A stretch of DNA of 64,000 nt from contig JAUQPB010000002.1 of NCBI GenBank assembly GCA_030550585.1, positions 268,001-332,000 on the forward strand. The letters run 5' to 3'. Made by a program: the position numbers and the translations under genes. The notes under the pieces are model-generated. The model did not search any database, had not been told where the DNA came from, and was given only the letters and a program-made list of their open reading frames with translations. Numbering within the stretch: position 1 is the first letter of the stretch; each line of letters begins with the position of its first letter. Shown piece by piece: positions 17,194 through 25,756 of the stretch. This stretch comes from Thermoproteota archaeon. GTDB lineage: Archaea > Thermoproteota > Thermoprotei_A > Sulfolobales > Ignisphaeraceae.

Positions 17194-18708
17194 ATGGAGT
17201 TTGGAGACATATTGAAACACTATTCTAGTCCTATAGTGAAGGAGACCATCTTTGAGTATTGCAAAGATAGGTGGGTTGCGGTAGAGGGGACGGCTGAGAA
17301 TAGCAGAATATTCGTTAGGTATTTCGGTAAAAAGCCTCTGAAGCTCGACAACATGAATACCCTTCTCGATATTCTGACAAAATATAGGCACTTAAATCCC
17401 AGAACAGTCTACGCCTCTCTCAACATCTATGGCAAGTTAGGTACGGTAGAAGACCTTGAAAACCCCCTCAACATTGTTGCCACAACACCATTTTGGGACA
17501 TAGATGTTGAGGGTTTGGAGAACTGGAGACTAGCTATAGATGCTGCAAAAATTATAGTCGACTTTATAACGAGTAGATATGGCCAGCTGAAATCTCTGTA
17601 TATTGTCTGGAGTGGTGAGGGTGCTCATGTGAGATTGCATGAGAGGGCAATACCCCCAGAGCTCTTTGACACCTATAGCCCAGTTGATGTTGCCTATGCC
17701 ATTGTCGAGTACGTGCTTGAGAATGTAAAGGACAAAATATCTGAGTTGGTTCAGAGGTCTGGGGGCAAGGTCAAGGTGGAGAATCTTGTAGATCCAAAAA
17801 GAGTCTTCACAGCCCCGCTATCTATCCACAGAAAACATGATCTAGTAGCTGTTGCCATAGACGCTAAGAACATAGATTCGTTCGATATAAGCTGGGCCAA
17901 CATCAGAAACTTCAAGACAGACAACCCGTGGAAATATCTTAGCCCTGGAGAGGCCGAGGCCCTAGCTAGAGACGCTATAAAGATTCTCTCAGAGAAGAGA
18001 CATAGATATAGAACAGCTATAGGTGTAGGGGCTGGCAAAAGGGTTTTAGCTGAGGGCGATATAGATAGATTCAATGTTATGGCCCTTCTCCAGGCGGCTA
18101 GGTACTATCTCTTGACAGGAGATATTGAAAAGGCTAAGAGCTTTGGATTGAACAGAGCAATCTTCTATGCGTATCTAAAGTATTATGGCAGGTTCAAAGC
18201 CTATGCCAAGAGAAAAGAGGGTGTAAAGGAGGCTGAGCAAACAGCTCCAAGCTTAGAGGGTTTCGAAGCCAAAGGATCTTCCAAATCCTTGCCTATCGAA
18301 GATGGTGTTGAAACCTCTAGTGACGGCTTCTTCATGATTGGCGGCAGGGTTCAAACGCCAGAGGATTTTGATAGGAATGTTGTTAGAAAGGTAGAGGTGG
18401 TAGCACCTTTCGACATTGTTTGGGAGGCTACACTAAAATACGTCTCAAGGTTTCCTAGGCACATCCTAGTTGATCCACAAAAATTCTATAAGCATGTCTA
18501 TGAGCCTGTTAGAGACGGCTTTATGAAGAAAGTTGTTGAGGAGATTATAGAGCCTCCACCGCAGCAACTATATGTTAAAAAGGATGAGAGGAAACCCGTT
18601 GATATCGAGCCTATAATAAAACATGCTTCTCTGCTTAAGTGGGCTAAGAAACCCTCGTCTCAAGTCTCTCAACAGACGCAGGATAAGGGTGAAGAGAATC
18701 GACAATAA
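17194..18708 (+). CDS. AEP-superfamily primase-like protein (PriS-related)
   Basis: A 504-residue protein with the catalytic signatures of archaeo-eukaryotic primases: FWDIDVEG (two aspartates, about D102 and D104), WSGEGAHVRLH (residues 139-149, the SGxGxH nucleotide motif) and a basic/His motif FTAPLSIHRKHDL near residue 212, matching the PriS LPGSLHGKTGL region. Upstream, NPRTVYASLNIY resembles the strand before the catalytic site in PriS. It is longer than usual archaeal PriS (about 300-400) and has a C-terminal ~170-residue region without recognisable motifs. It may be this lineage's PriS or a second AEP used in repair or translesion synthesis; no priL is adjacent. Its last 65 bp overlap the convergent CinA-like gene. 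Confidence 0.75.
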   Translation: MEFGDILKHYSSPIVKETIFEYCKDRWVAVEGTAENSRIFVRYFGKKPLKLDNMNTLLDILTKYRHLNPRTVYASLNIYGKLGTVEDLENPLNIVATTPFWDIDVEGLENWRLAIDAAKIIVDFITSRYGQLKSLYIVWSGEGAHVRLHERAIPPELFDTYSPVDVAYAIVEYVLENVKDKISELVQRSGGKVKVENLVDPKRVFTAPLSIHRKHDLVAVAIDAKNIDSFDISWANIRNFKTDNPWKYLSPGEAEALARDAIKILSEKRHRYRTAIGVGAGKRVLAEGDIDRFNVMALLQAARYYLLTGDIEKAKSFGLNRAIFYAYLKYYGRFKAYAKRKEGVKEAEQTAPSLEGFEAKGSSKSLPIEDGVETSSDGFFMIGGRVQTPEDFDRNVVRKVEVVAPFDIVWEATLKYVSRFPRHILVDPQKFYKHVYEPVRDGFMKKVVEEIIEPPPQQLYVKKDERKPVDIEPIIKHASLLKWAKKPSSQVSQQTQDKGEENRQ

Positions 18709-19456
18709 ATTTTGCAACGTCTTCAGCTATGCTAATAGCTTTTTCGCTGCTCTCGTCCGAGGCCATTATATACAGCTCTACAACTGGCTTGCCAAGTTCC
18801 TCTCCCTTCGGATGCGACTTGATATAAACCCTAGCAAATTTCTTAACTGCCTTCTCAATGAACGGGGCTAGAGAAGCCTCTGGAACACCCACAATCTTAA
18901 TAGTTATCTCCGCTATGTGAAGCCTCGGACCAATACTCTTTAGCCTTGGCTCAACCCAGCCCTCCCACATACTCATCATCTCACTTGGGACGCCAGGCAA
19001 CGAAACAATGATGGTGTTTCCATGTTCTATCCAGCTGCCAGGTGCTGTCCCAACGGGGTTTGGAATTGGCTCTGCACCTTCTGGCAAATAGGCCATTTTA
19101 ACTCTCTCTGGCGTTAGAGGCAGGCCCTTCTTATCATACTTCTCCTTAACAGTTTTGAAAGCCTCCTCATTTAGAACAAGCCTCCTGCTCAAAGCTTTTG
19201 CAACAGCCTCTAGAGTTCTATCATCATATGTTGGTCCAAGACCACCTGTTGTCACTACGACCCTAGGTCTCTCATGTATCAGCACATTGCTCAAATATCT
19301 TGATACAGTCTCGACATCGTCAACAAGGGTTATTACGCCTATTACATTAAAGCCAAGCAGAGTGAGTCTCCTACCAATGTAAGCAGCATTTGTGTTTACA
19401 ACCCTCCCCTGGACAAGCTCAGTACCTATTGTGAATACCCACGCAGTATAGCTCAT
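18644..19456 (-). CDS. CinA N-terminal/MoCF-type domain protein
   Basis: This 270-residue protein belongs to the COG1058 group: the MoaB/MoeA-like (MoCF) fold shared by the CinA N-terminus and molybdopterin enzymes. Motifs are FTIGTELVQGRVVNTNAAYI, VVTTGGLGPTYDDRTLEAVA and NPVGTAPGSWIEHGNTIIVSLPGVPSEM. In CinA this domain hydrolyses ADP-ribose or related nucleotides; in archaea the stand-alone form is often loosely annotated as competence/molybdopterin-binding. The CinA deamidase domain is absent. The ATG at 19456 follows GGTGG. The 3' end overlaps the primase-like gene antisense by 65 bp. Confidence 0.85.
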   Translation of the reverse strand: MSYTAWVFTIGTELVQGRVVNTNAAYIGRRLTLLGFNVIGVITLVDDVETVSRYLSNVLIHERPRVVVTTGGLGPTYDDRTLEAVAKALSRRLVLNEEAFKTVKEKYDKKGLPLTPERVKMAYLPEGAEPIPNPVGTAPGSWIEHGNTIIVSLPGVPSEMMSMWEGWVEPRLKSIGPRLHIAEITIKIVGVPEASLAPFIEKAVKKFARVYIKSHPKGEELGKPVVELYIMASDESSEKAISIAEDVAKFIVDSLHPYPASVERLETRVS

Positions 19457-19616
19457 GGACAGTTCGCCACCGCATCGCTATCCAACTAAACTTTTTAAAT
19501 GTTGGCTTAATAAATGTGGTTAGCAATGTTGCGAAGCTTTTTATAAAGGCTCTCTTTCTCACTAGGCTACACACCTAAAAATCGACTAAGCCTTCGCGCA
19601 AAAAGGTGTTTTTGCA

Positions 19617-20528
19617 TTGAAGATATATCCACAGTGTGTGGTATGCCAAATCAATGTCCGCTACAGAGATTTGGAGAAAGCGAGGAACATGAACGATAAT
19701 GAGAAGATAGCTGTGATGAGCAATGTCATTGGCATTGTAAAGGATTTTATCGATGAATGTTCAAAAAATGCTGCATATCCTTGTGTACCAACTATTCTCG
19801 CCACAAAGCTATTCAGATATATGAAAAGGGTTCTAAGCAACGATGATCCTTATCTAGATGAGAAGATAGCTTCCCATAGAGAAGCTCTAAGGTTTTACGA
19901 CAGCATTAAGAAAATTGTTTTCAGCGAGACTGGTTTTGACAAGCGGTTGGAAAAGGCCATAAGGTTTTCTATACTTGGCAACCTCCTCGACATTGGAGTG
20001 CTCAACTACACTCCTCCAAAGGTTGAGGAGGTTGTTGAAAAGGCTTTGAAGATGGATATCTACGGAGATCTTAACAAAGCCGTAAACATTTTACTCAATT
20101 CGAGAACTATTGTTGTGATACTCGATAATTCGGGTGAGGCCGTTTTTGATAGACTCTTAGCAGATGTTCTGAGAGAGAATGGCACAAAGGTCTACGCTAT
20201 TGTTAAGGGTGGATCCTTCCAAAACGATGTAACGATAAAAGATGCTTTTGTGGCTGAGCTCGACAAAAGCTTTGATGCGGTGCTCGATACGGGGACTGAT
20301 GCCTCTAGTATCTTCTTAGATGAGCTGGGAGAGAGGACAAGAAAAGCTATAGAGGGGGCTGATGTAATAGTTGCAAAGGGTATGGCTAACTACGAGTATA
20401 TCACAGAGGTTGAGAGGGTTCTCGGCAAGACGGTTATATACCTTCTTGTGGCAAAATGCATGCCAATATCTATCGATACTGGAATACCGCTGGGCAAAGC
20501 AGGTGTCATAGTCCATGAAGCCTGGTAA
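19617..20528 (+). CDS. DUF89/ARMT1-like damage-control phosphatase
   Basis: This 303-residue DUF89 protein has a metal-dependent phosphatase core. An N-terminal CVVCQ (residues 8-11) marks the subfamily I zinc-type start. The catalytic segment VVILDNSGEAVFDRLLADVL provides the Asp/Asn metal ligands, VYAIVKGGSFQNDVTIKDA follows, and DVIVAKGMANYEYI is the conserved KGxANYE motif. Members remove phosphate from damaged or off-pathway sugar phosphates and phosphopantetheine-type metabolites. The TTG start has AAGGTG about 8 nt upstream. It stands alone between a divergent CinA-like gene and the rhomboid gene. Confidence 0.88.
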   Translation: MKIYPQCVVCQINVRYRDLEKARNMNDNEKIAVMSNVIGIVKDFIDECSKNAAYPCVPTILATKLFRYMKRVLSNDDPYLDEKIASHREALRFYDSIKKIVFSETGFDKRLEKAIRFSILGNLLDIGVLNYTPPKVEEVVEKALKMDIYGDLNKAVNILLNSRTIVVILDNSGEAVFDRLLADVLRENGTKVYAIVKGGSFQNDVTIKDAFVAELDKSFDAVLDTGTDASSIFLDELGERTRKAIEGADVIVAKGMANYEYITEVERVLGKTVIYLLVAKCMPISIDTGIPLGKAGVIVHEAW

Positions 20529-20617
20529 GCAAATTCTATGTGAATACCAAAGCTTTATAAAACTCTGAACAACACTATGCTTAGACGCTTGGAGATCTGT
20601 GGTGGTGCAACAAAATA

Positions 20618-21970
20618 ATGTCGTACGAATATGTGTGGATTGAAGAACGTAGAAAGAGACCTATAGCCACGATAGCCATTGTAGCCATAAATGTTGCTGT
20701 ATATCTGTATACATCCTACCAAAACTTTTTCGCTCAAACAACAGATGAGTGGATCAACGCTCTCTCATATGTACCAGTTCTTCTCCAAACACCATCTCAA
20801 TGGTATAGGATTATAACAAGCATGTTTACCCATGCAGACATATTCCACATATTCTTCAACATGTGGTTTCTATACTTCTTTGGCTCTGAAGTTGAGAAGA
20901 GCTTGGGCAGTCTAAAGTATCTGATACTCTATTTCGCTTCTGGTCTCCTAGCAATAGTTTTCCACACAGCCTTCATACCAATAGGCGGTGGCATAAACCT
21001 TGTTATCCCAGCTCTCGGAGCCTCTGGAGCCATAAGCGGTGTGCTAGGAGCATACCTAATGCTTTATCCAAGAAGAAAGCTGTCAGGCTGTTATCTAATA
21101 CTGATAATACCCCTATGCTTCACAATGACAGCATCGTGGTTTCTTTTGCTATGGTTCGCCACACAAGTTATCTATGGCTATCTCAGGTTCGGTGGCGTAG
21201 CATTCTTTGCTCATGTAGGCGGGTTTGTAAGTGGAATTGCACTTGTATACCCATTTGCCAGAAGAAGGGAAACCGTGGCAGAGCCGTTGTACCAGCCATT
21301 CTTCATGGAGTGGAGGCATAGACCTGGACTCGGAAGAACACTCAAAGCAGTTCTTGCAATACTTCTACTAGCTGTTATTGGCGGGGCAGCATACTCAACA
21401 TTGATAGCCCCATCGATGAGCGGAGTCTATATGTACACAATAAAGGTTGTTGAAAATGGTGGGAGCGTGACAGAGGACCAGGCATTCTTCTCGCCACCAA
21501 GTGACACTGTGCCTCCATCTACTGATAGTCCAAGGGTAGTCTTCAACAGTCTTCTGTGGTCTGGAATGCTAGTTAATCCTATGTATCCAAGCAATGTTGT
21601 TGTTAGATTACAGATTCCAGAAAAAATTATTAGAGATCCCAACTATGGTCTACGCATAAGGCTTTCAGTCGATGGTCTAGCCATGTATGACTCGAATCAC
21701 ATTCTAAAAAGCTTCAACGGGTCTATCAAAACCGATGTTATTAACGTTGGATATTATTGGCTGTGGCCTGTTGCAAGCATAGGCGAGTATAAAACGTTTT
21801 CTGTTAGCATCAATGGAGTGGATGTTGCAGGCAATGTTGGCTCTACAATAGTCTTTCCATTTGCGGGGATCTCAACACTTACATCAATTCTAGCGCTATA
21901 TATATCCATATACAAGGATCGTGAAATAGCCGAAGAGGAGCTATGGTTTGTAACACCATTTCAGATATAG
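20618..21970 (+). CDS. Rhomboid intramembrane serine protease with C-terminal extracytoplasmic domain
   Basis: The first ~215 residues form a six-helix rhomboid core: HxxxN-like FHIFFNMWFLYFFG in the second helix region, the catalytic serine in ALGASGAISG (Ser136) and the catalytic histidine in FFAHVGGFVSG (His199). A seventh hydrophobic helix (about 225-250) leads into a ~160-residue, beta-rich soluble region (VRLQIPEKI, LRIRLSVDGLAMYD, FSVSINGVDVAGNVG) and a last membrane helix (about 410-432). The soluble part resembles an Ig-like or substrate-binding module; I do not recognise the family. It is followed 1 bp later by moaB, so the two may be co-transcribed. Confidence 0.9.
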   Translation: MSYEYVWIEERRKRPIATIAIVAINVAVYLYTSYQNFFAQTTDEWINALSYVPVLLQTPSQWYRIITSMFTHADIFHIFFNMWFLYFFGSEVEKSLGSLKYLILYFASGLLAIVFHTAFIPIGGGINLVIPALGASGAISGVLGAYLMLYPRRKLSGCYLILIIPLCFTMTASWFLLLWFATQVIYGYLRFGGVAFFAHVGGFVSGIALVYPFARRRETVAEPLYQPFFMEWRHRPGLGRTLKAVLAILLLAVIGGAAYSTLIAPSMSGVYMYTIKVVENGGSVTEDQAFFSPPSDTVPPSTDSPRVVFNSLLWSGMLVNPMYPSNVVVRLQIPEKIIRDPNYGLRIRLSVDGLAMYDSNHILKSFNGSIKTDVINVGYYWLWPVASIGEYKTFSVSINGVDVAGNVGSTIVFPFAGISTLTSILALYISIYKDREIAEEELWFVTPFQI

Positions 21971-21971
21971 G

Positions 21972-22484
21972 ATGATGGAATTGGGCGCACATGGACATGA
22001 ACACCTTTTTGTTGACAGATTCTCTATATGCTTTATAGTCACAAGCGATAGTGTTTTAAGGGGCTTGAAAACCGATGAGATAAGGCCTATAGCAGAGAAT
22101 CTTGGTAGCCTATGCCCCAAGGCTCTTTTAAATGGTTATGTGGTTATAGGCAATAGTATGGGGGATATAAGGAAGGCTGTTCTAGACAACGCAAATAGAT
22201 GCGATGTGATTATTGTGTCTGGGGGAACTGGCATAAGCAGAAAAGATGTTAGTGTAGAGGCTGTCGAACCTGTTGCAGACAAGGCTCTGCCTGGTTTTGG
22301 AGAGCTCTTTAGAGCTATGAGCTATAGAGATGTTGGTGCTAGGGCATATCTATCGAGGGCCTCTGCCTATGTTGTAAACAGCTCCTTGGTTTTCGTTGTG
22401 CCGGGCAACCCAAGTGCTGTTAAACTGGCGCTGGAGATAATATGTGAAATGGCTCCGCATGCATTGTACGAGGCAAGGAGATAG
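21972..22484 (+). CDS. moaB: MoaB/Mog-type molybdopterin adenylyltransferase
   Basis: A 170-residue MoCF-domain protein that adenylylates molybdopterin during Mo/W cofactor synthesis. The key motifs are VIIVSGGTGISRKDVSVEAV (GGTG loop) and PGFGELFRAMSYRDVGARAYLSRA, the conserved ligand-binding segment, followed by VVPGNPSAVKLAL. Length matches the family. Tungsten-dependent oxidoreductases in hyperthermophiles need this cofactor. The gene begins 1 bp after the rhomboid stop, with two adjacent ATG codons (21972, 21975). Confidence 0.92.
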   Translation: MMELGAHGHEHLFVDRFSICFIVTSDSVLRGLKTDEIRPIAENLGSLCPKALLNGYVVIGNSMGDIRKAVLDNANRCDVIIVSGGTGISRKDVSVEAVEPVADKALPGFGELFRAMSYRDVGARAYLSRASAYVVNSSLVFVVPGNPSAVKLALEIICEMAPHALYEARR

Positions 22485-22508
22485 CTATTTGCTGAGGGTA
22501 TACGCATA

Positions 22509-24140
22509 TTGGTCAACGATGAAAATAGTGGCAATGAATATTTGACAGAGTCTCTAAGGCTTGCCGCTGGAAATACATTCATTCTATTTCTCGGCGAGTT
22601 TCTATACAATTTGATACTAGCGATAGGCTCTTTCTTCATTGCCAGAATTCTTGGTAGCGAGGGATACGGCGCATTTTCTCTGGCTTTGGTGCCCCCACTC
22701 TCACTTGTTTCGCTAATGTCTCTAGGTATAGACACAGCCGCAACCAGATACATACAAAAATTTCTTGCTGAGAAGAGAAGAGGGCATGCAGTAAGGGTTA
22801 TCAAAGCATCACTTCTCCTGAGATTTGGCATAAACCTAGTTGGATTCGTATCATGCTTTTTGTTTTCAACACAAATGGCACAGATATTCACCAATAGAGC
22901 TGAGCTTGGGCCATATGTTAAGGCAACATCTATCGTAGTTCTTTTCCAGGGTCTCTACAGCCTGTTTTTAGCGATTTTCATTGGTATGAACATGGCTGTG
23001 GGCGCATCTATAACAAAGGTTGTTTACAGCATTTCGAAGACAATCATATCGATCTCTCTTCTAGTAATATTTGGCATGGGTGTTATGGGGGCTTTGCTAG
23101 GTAATATTGCTGGATATGCAATCTCGCTGGTTGCTGCTACAGCCTTTCTAGTAATATCGTTGCGCAGGTCTGGCAATGATGAGGCTGGGGATGTGGGAGG
23201 TGTTGTTGCAGAGCTTCTACGCTATGGCATACCACTCTACATTTCGTCGATAGTCTCTATAGCTGTTTCCATATATCAGAACCTTTTATTGGCATACACA
23301 CTATCACTTACTGACATAGGGGGCTATAGAGCTATATCCAATTTTAGTGTGCTCATATCGGTTGTATCTGCACCCATCTCTGCATCGCTTTTACCTCTCT
23401 TTACACAGTTCTATGCAAGGTCTCAGAAGCTTGATGAGCTGCTCGATCTATCGAATAAGTATACAGCCTTTGTTTTAGTGCCTGTTACTATGGTTGCAAT
23501 GATATTTTCTAGAGAGCTCATATACCTTTTCTATGGCTCTCAATATCTATTTGCCTATCGATATCTCCCCCTACTGCTTGCACCAAACCTGTTATCAGGT
23601 CTCGGAGGAGTTACCGTGCCAGCCCTACTAAATGCTGTTGGAGATACCAAGGCGAATATGAAGGCGTCTATAATATCTTCAGTAGTGCTTGTAGCAACAT
23701 CTTATATACTAACCGTTGTTCTTGGCCTTGGCCTGTGGGGGTATCTAACATCTCTTCTAATATCATCGATTGCAGGTACCGTAGCAGCCATACAATACGC
23801 TAAACGATATGTGACAAGAGTTGTTGATGTTAGAAAAAGTATAGGAATATACACTGCATCAGCTCTAGCGCTAGTTGCTGTTGTCCCAATATTCTATATC
23901 CCTATTCCAAGGCTTGTAAGCTTGTTTAGATTAGTTACAGGGTTTGTATTGTTTATCTTGATTTACATAGCTTTGTCTATCTATGCTCGAATAATTGGCG
24001 AAGCCGATATAAAGTTCTTTGTAACAGCATTCAGCAAATTCCCGCTAGTGAACATAGTGATGGATGTTTTAGCGAGATACGCCATTGCTCTGACCAAACT
24101 TGTGAACGGCTCTAGGAGGGGGCACAAGAACCTTCACTAG
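22509..24140 (+). CDS. Polysaccharide/oligosaccharide flippase (MOP superfamily)
   Basis: A 543-residue polytopic membrane protein with about 14 hydrophobic segments, in the Wzx-like polysaccharide transport group of the MOP/MATE superfamily. The N-terminal segment (LGEFLYNLILAIGSFFIARI followed by LGSEGYGAFSLA) is the typical family signature, with the paired-repeat topology seen again from about residue 220 (LRYGIPLYISSIVSIAVSIY). It probably flips lipid-linked glycans for S-layer glycosylation. The start is a TTG at 22509; a later start is possible. It may belong with the glycosyltransferases at the left end functionally, but is not linked to them here. Confidence 0.88.
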   Translation: MVNDENSGNEYLTESLRLAAGNTFILFLGEFLYNLILAIGSFFIARILGSEGYGAFSLALVPPLSLVSLMSLGIDTAATRYIQKFLAEKRRGHAVRVIKASLLLRFGINLVGFVSCFLFSTQMAQIFTNRAELGPYVKATSIVVLFQGLYSLFLAIFIGMNMAVGASITKVVYSISKTIISISLLVIFGMGVMGALLGNIAGYAISLVAATAFLVISLRRSGNDEAGDVGGVVAELLRYGIPLYISSIVSIAVSIYQNLLLAYTLSLTDIGGYRAISNFSVLISVVSAPISASLLPLFTQFYARSQKLDELLDLSNKYTAFVLVPVTMVAMIFSRELIYLFYGSQYLFAYRYLPLLLAPNLLSGLGGVTVPALLNAVGDTKANMKASIISSVVLVATSYILTVVLGLGLWGYLTSLLISSIAGTVAAIQYAKRYVTRVVDVRKSIGIYTASALALVAVVPIFYIPIPRLVSLFRLVTGFVLFILIYIALSIYARIIGEADIKFFVTAFSKFPLVNIVMDVLARYAIALTKLVNGSRRGHKNLH

Positions 24141-24215
24141 CTTTAGCTTTTTGCATTCACCTACAGACTTTTAAATTAAGAACACATATTGTATTATCTT
24201 GCTGGCTGTGTGGAT

Positions 24216-25319
24216 ATGAGAGATATCGAGAAATATGCACGTCTAATTGTAGACTATTGTGTGTCTGTAAAGAAATTCGATGAGGTCGCCATATACGGTT
24301 CTGTGGAGGCAATGCCTCTTATCAGAGAGATTTGGAGAGAGGCTGTTGTTAGAGGGGCTTATCCGAGGCTGATAATAAACGATGATTATTTATCAGAGGT
24401 TTTCTACAGGTATGCCCCCAAGGAGCTTCTCGAGTATGTTTCGCCTATAGACAAGTTTATTGCTGAGAAAATTGCTGTGAGAATTTCAATTCTATCACCA
24501 CAACACTCAAAACCGTTGGTAAACGTTGACCCGGACAAGATTAGACAAAGATACAAAGCAATTAGAGAGATTAGAGATATTTTCACAAAGAGAGATGCGG
24601 CTGGGGATCTGAGATGGGTTGTGGCACCATATCCAACCTATGCCATGGCGCAAGAGGCGGGGATGTCGCCTATAGAATTCGAGGAGTTTGTTTATAGAGC
24701 TGTTAAGCTATATGAGAGCGATCCTGTCAGGGCCTGGATGGAGCAGGGCAGGTGGCAAGAGAAAATAGCTAGTATGCTATCTAAAGTTGATGAGCTTAGG
24801 ATAGTGTCGGAGAACACAGATCTTCTCGCTAAGGTTGGTGGAAGAACGTGGATAAATGATGATGGGAGAAACAATATGCCTGGTGGAGAAGTTTTCTCGG
24901 CTCCTCATGAGGATGGCGTTGAAGGGTTCATAGAGTTTGAGTTTCCAGCTGTGTATAGTGGTGTTGAGGTTGAGAGGGTGAGGCTCGTATTTAGGAGGGG
25001 GGAGGTTGTCGAGGCAAACGCTCTAAAAGGTTCGGAATTTCTTAGAAAGATGCTTGAAGTTGATGAAGGGGCTAGAAGAGTGGGTGAAATAGCGTTTGGG
25101 CTAAACTATGATATAAATAGATTTACAAAAGAGATACTGTTTGACGAGAAGATTGGCGGTACAATGCACATGGCCTTGGGCTCGGCATATCTCAAAACTG
25201 GTGGAAGGAATATGTCTTCGATTCACTGGGACATGGTAAAGGATATGAGGAGAGGGAGGGTTTATGCAGACAAGGATTTGATATATGAGAACGGCAAGTT
25301 CATAAAAGATGTTGTGTAG
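24216..25319 (+). CDS. Aminopeptidase, M29 family
   Basis: A thermophilic M29 metallo-aminopeptidase (AmpS/aminopeptidase T type). It starts MRDIEKYARLIVDYCVSVK, the family N-terminus. The metal-site half is recognisable from NNMPGGEVFSAPHEDGVEGF (Glu and His ligands), VGEIAFGLNYDINRFTKEILFDEKIGGTMHMALGSAY and a final SSIHWDMVKDM. Length (367 residues) is normal. I start at the ATG 24216; a TATA-like TTTTAAATT at 24168-24177 would place transcription near 24200. It removes N-terminal amino acids in the cytoplasm. It is followed 6 bp later by the alkyltransferase gene, probably in one transcript. Confidence 0.93.
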   Translation: MRDIEKYARLIVDYCVSVKKFDEVAIYGSVEAMPLIREIWREAVVRGAYPRLIINDDYLSEVFYRYAPKELLEYVSPIDKFIAEKIAVRISILSPQHSKPLVNVDPDKIRQRYKAIREIRDIFTKRDAAGDLRWVVAPYPTYAMAQEAGMSPIEFEEFVYRAVKLYESDPVRAWMEQGRWQEKIASMLSKVDELRIVSENTDLLAKVGGRTWINDDGRNNMPGGEVFSAPHEDGVEGFIEFEFPAVYSGVEVERVRLVFRRGEVVEANALKGSEFLRKMLEVDEGARRVGEIAFGLNYDINRFTKEILFDEKIGGTMHMALGSAYLKTGGRNMSSIHWDMVKDMRRGRVYADKDLIYENGKFIKDVV

Positions 25320-25325
25320 ATAGAA

Positions 25326-25679
25326 TTGATTGTTGTAGAGATAAACGGGGATAGGATAACCGTTAGAAAATGGAGTATGAGAGACATTGAAGAAATTGTT
25401 TATGCACTTGTCCAGCTAATTCCAATGGGGTGCGTCACAACATATAAAGACATTGCAAATGTGTTAAAACTGAGCCCTCGGCTCGTTGCAAAGGTGCTAA
25501 GCAGAAATAGAAGCCCCATAGCAATACCCTGTCACAGGGTTATAAAATCTGATGGGAGGTTGGGTGGATACACAATCAATGGGAGAAAGGCCCCAAAACT
25601 GAAGGAGCTTCTCTTAAGATTAGAGGGTTATAGCGACTGCATCTACAGTTTAGCTAAAGTGCTTGAAGTAGAGGACTAG
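25326..25679 (+). CDS. Short O6-alkylguanine-DNA alkyltransferase (MGMT/Ogt C-terminal domain)
   Basis: The protein has only the DNA-binding/active-site domain of MGMT: a helix-turn-helix (TTYKDIANVLKLSPRLVAKVLSRN), the Asn hinge, and the alkyl-acceptor site AIPCHRVIKSDGRLGGYTING with the reactive cysteine. At 117 residues it lacks the full N-terminal domain of typical archaeal Ogt (about 150-170) and has the size of alkyltransferase-like (ATL) proteins, yet it keeps the cysteine that ATLs lose. It should therefore be able to accept alkyl groups. The TTG at 25326 is the only reasonable start. It sits 6 bp after the M29 peptidase gene. Confidence 0.88.
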   Translation: MIVVEINGDRITVRKWSMRDIEEIVYALVQLIPMGCVTTYKDIANVLKLSPRLVAKVLSRNRSPIAIPCHRVIKSDGRLGGYTINGRKAPKLKELLLRLEGYSDCIYSLAKVLEVED

Positions 25680-25756
25680 CTCTACAATTTGTAACCGCAG
25701 ACCTTATTTACCTGCTAGCAGTAGAATAGCTATAGGGAGCTAAGTGTCTGAGATCT

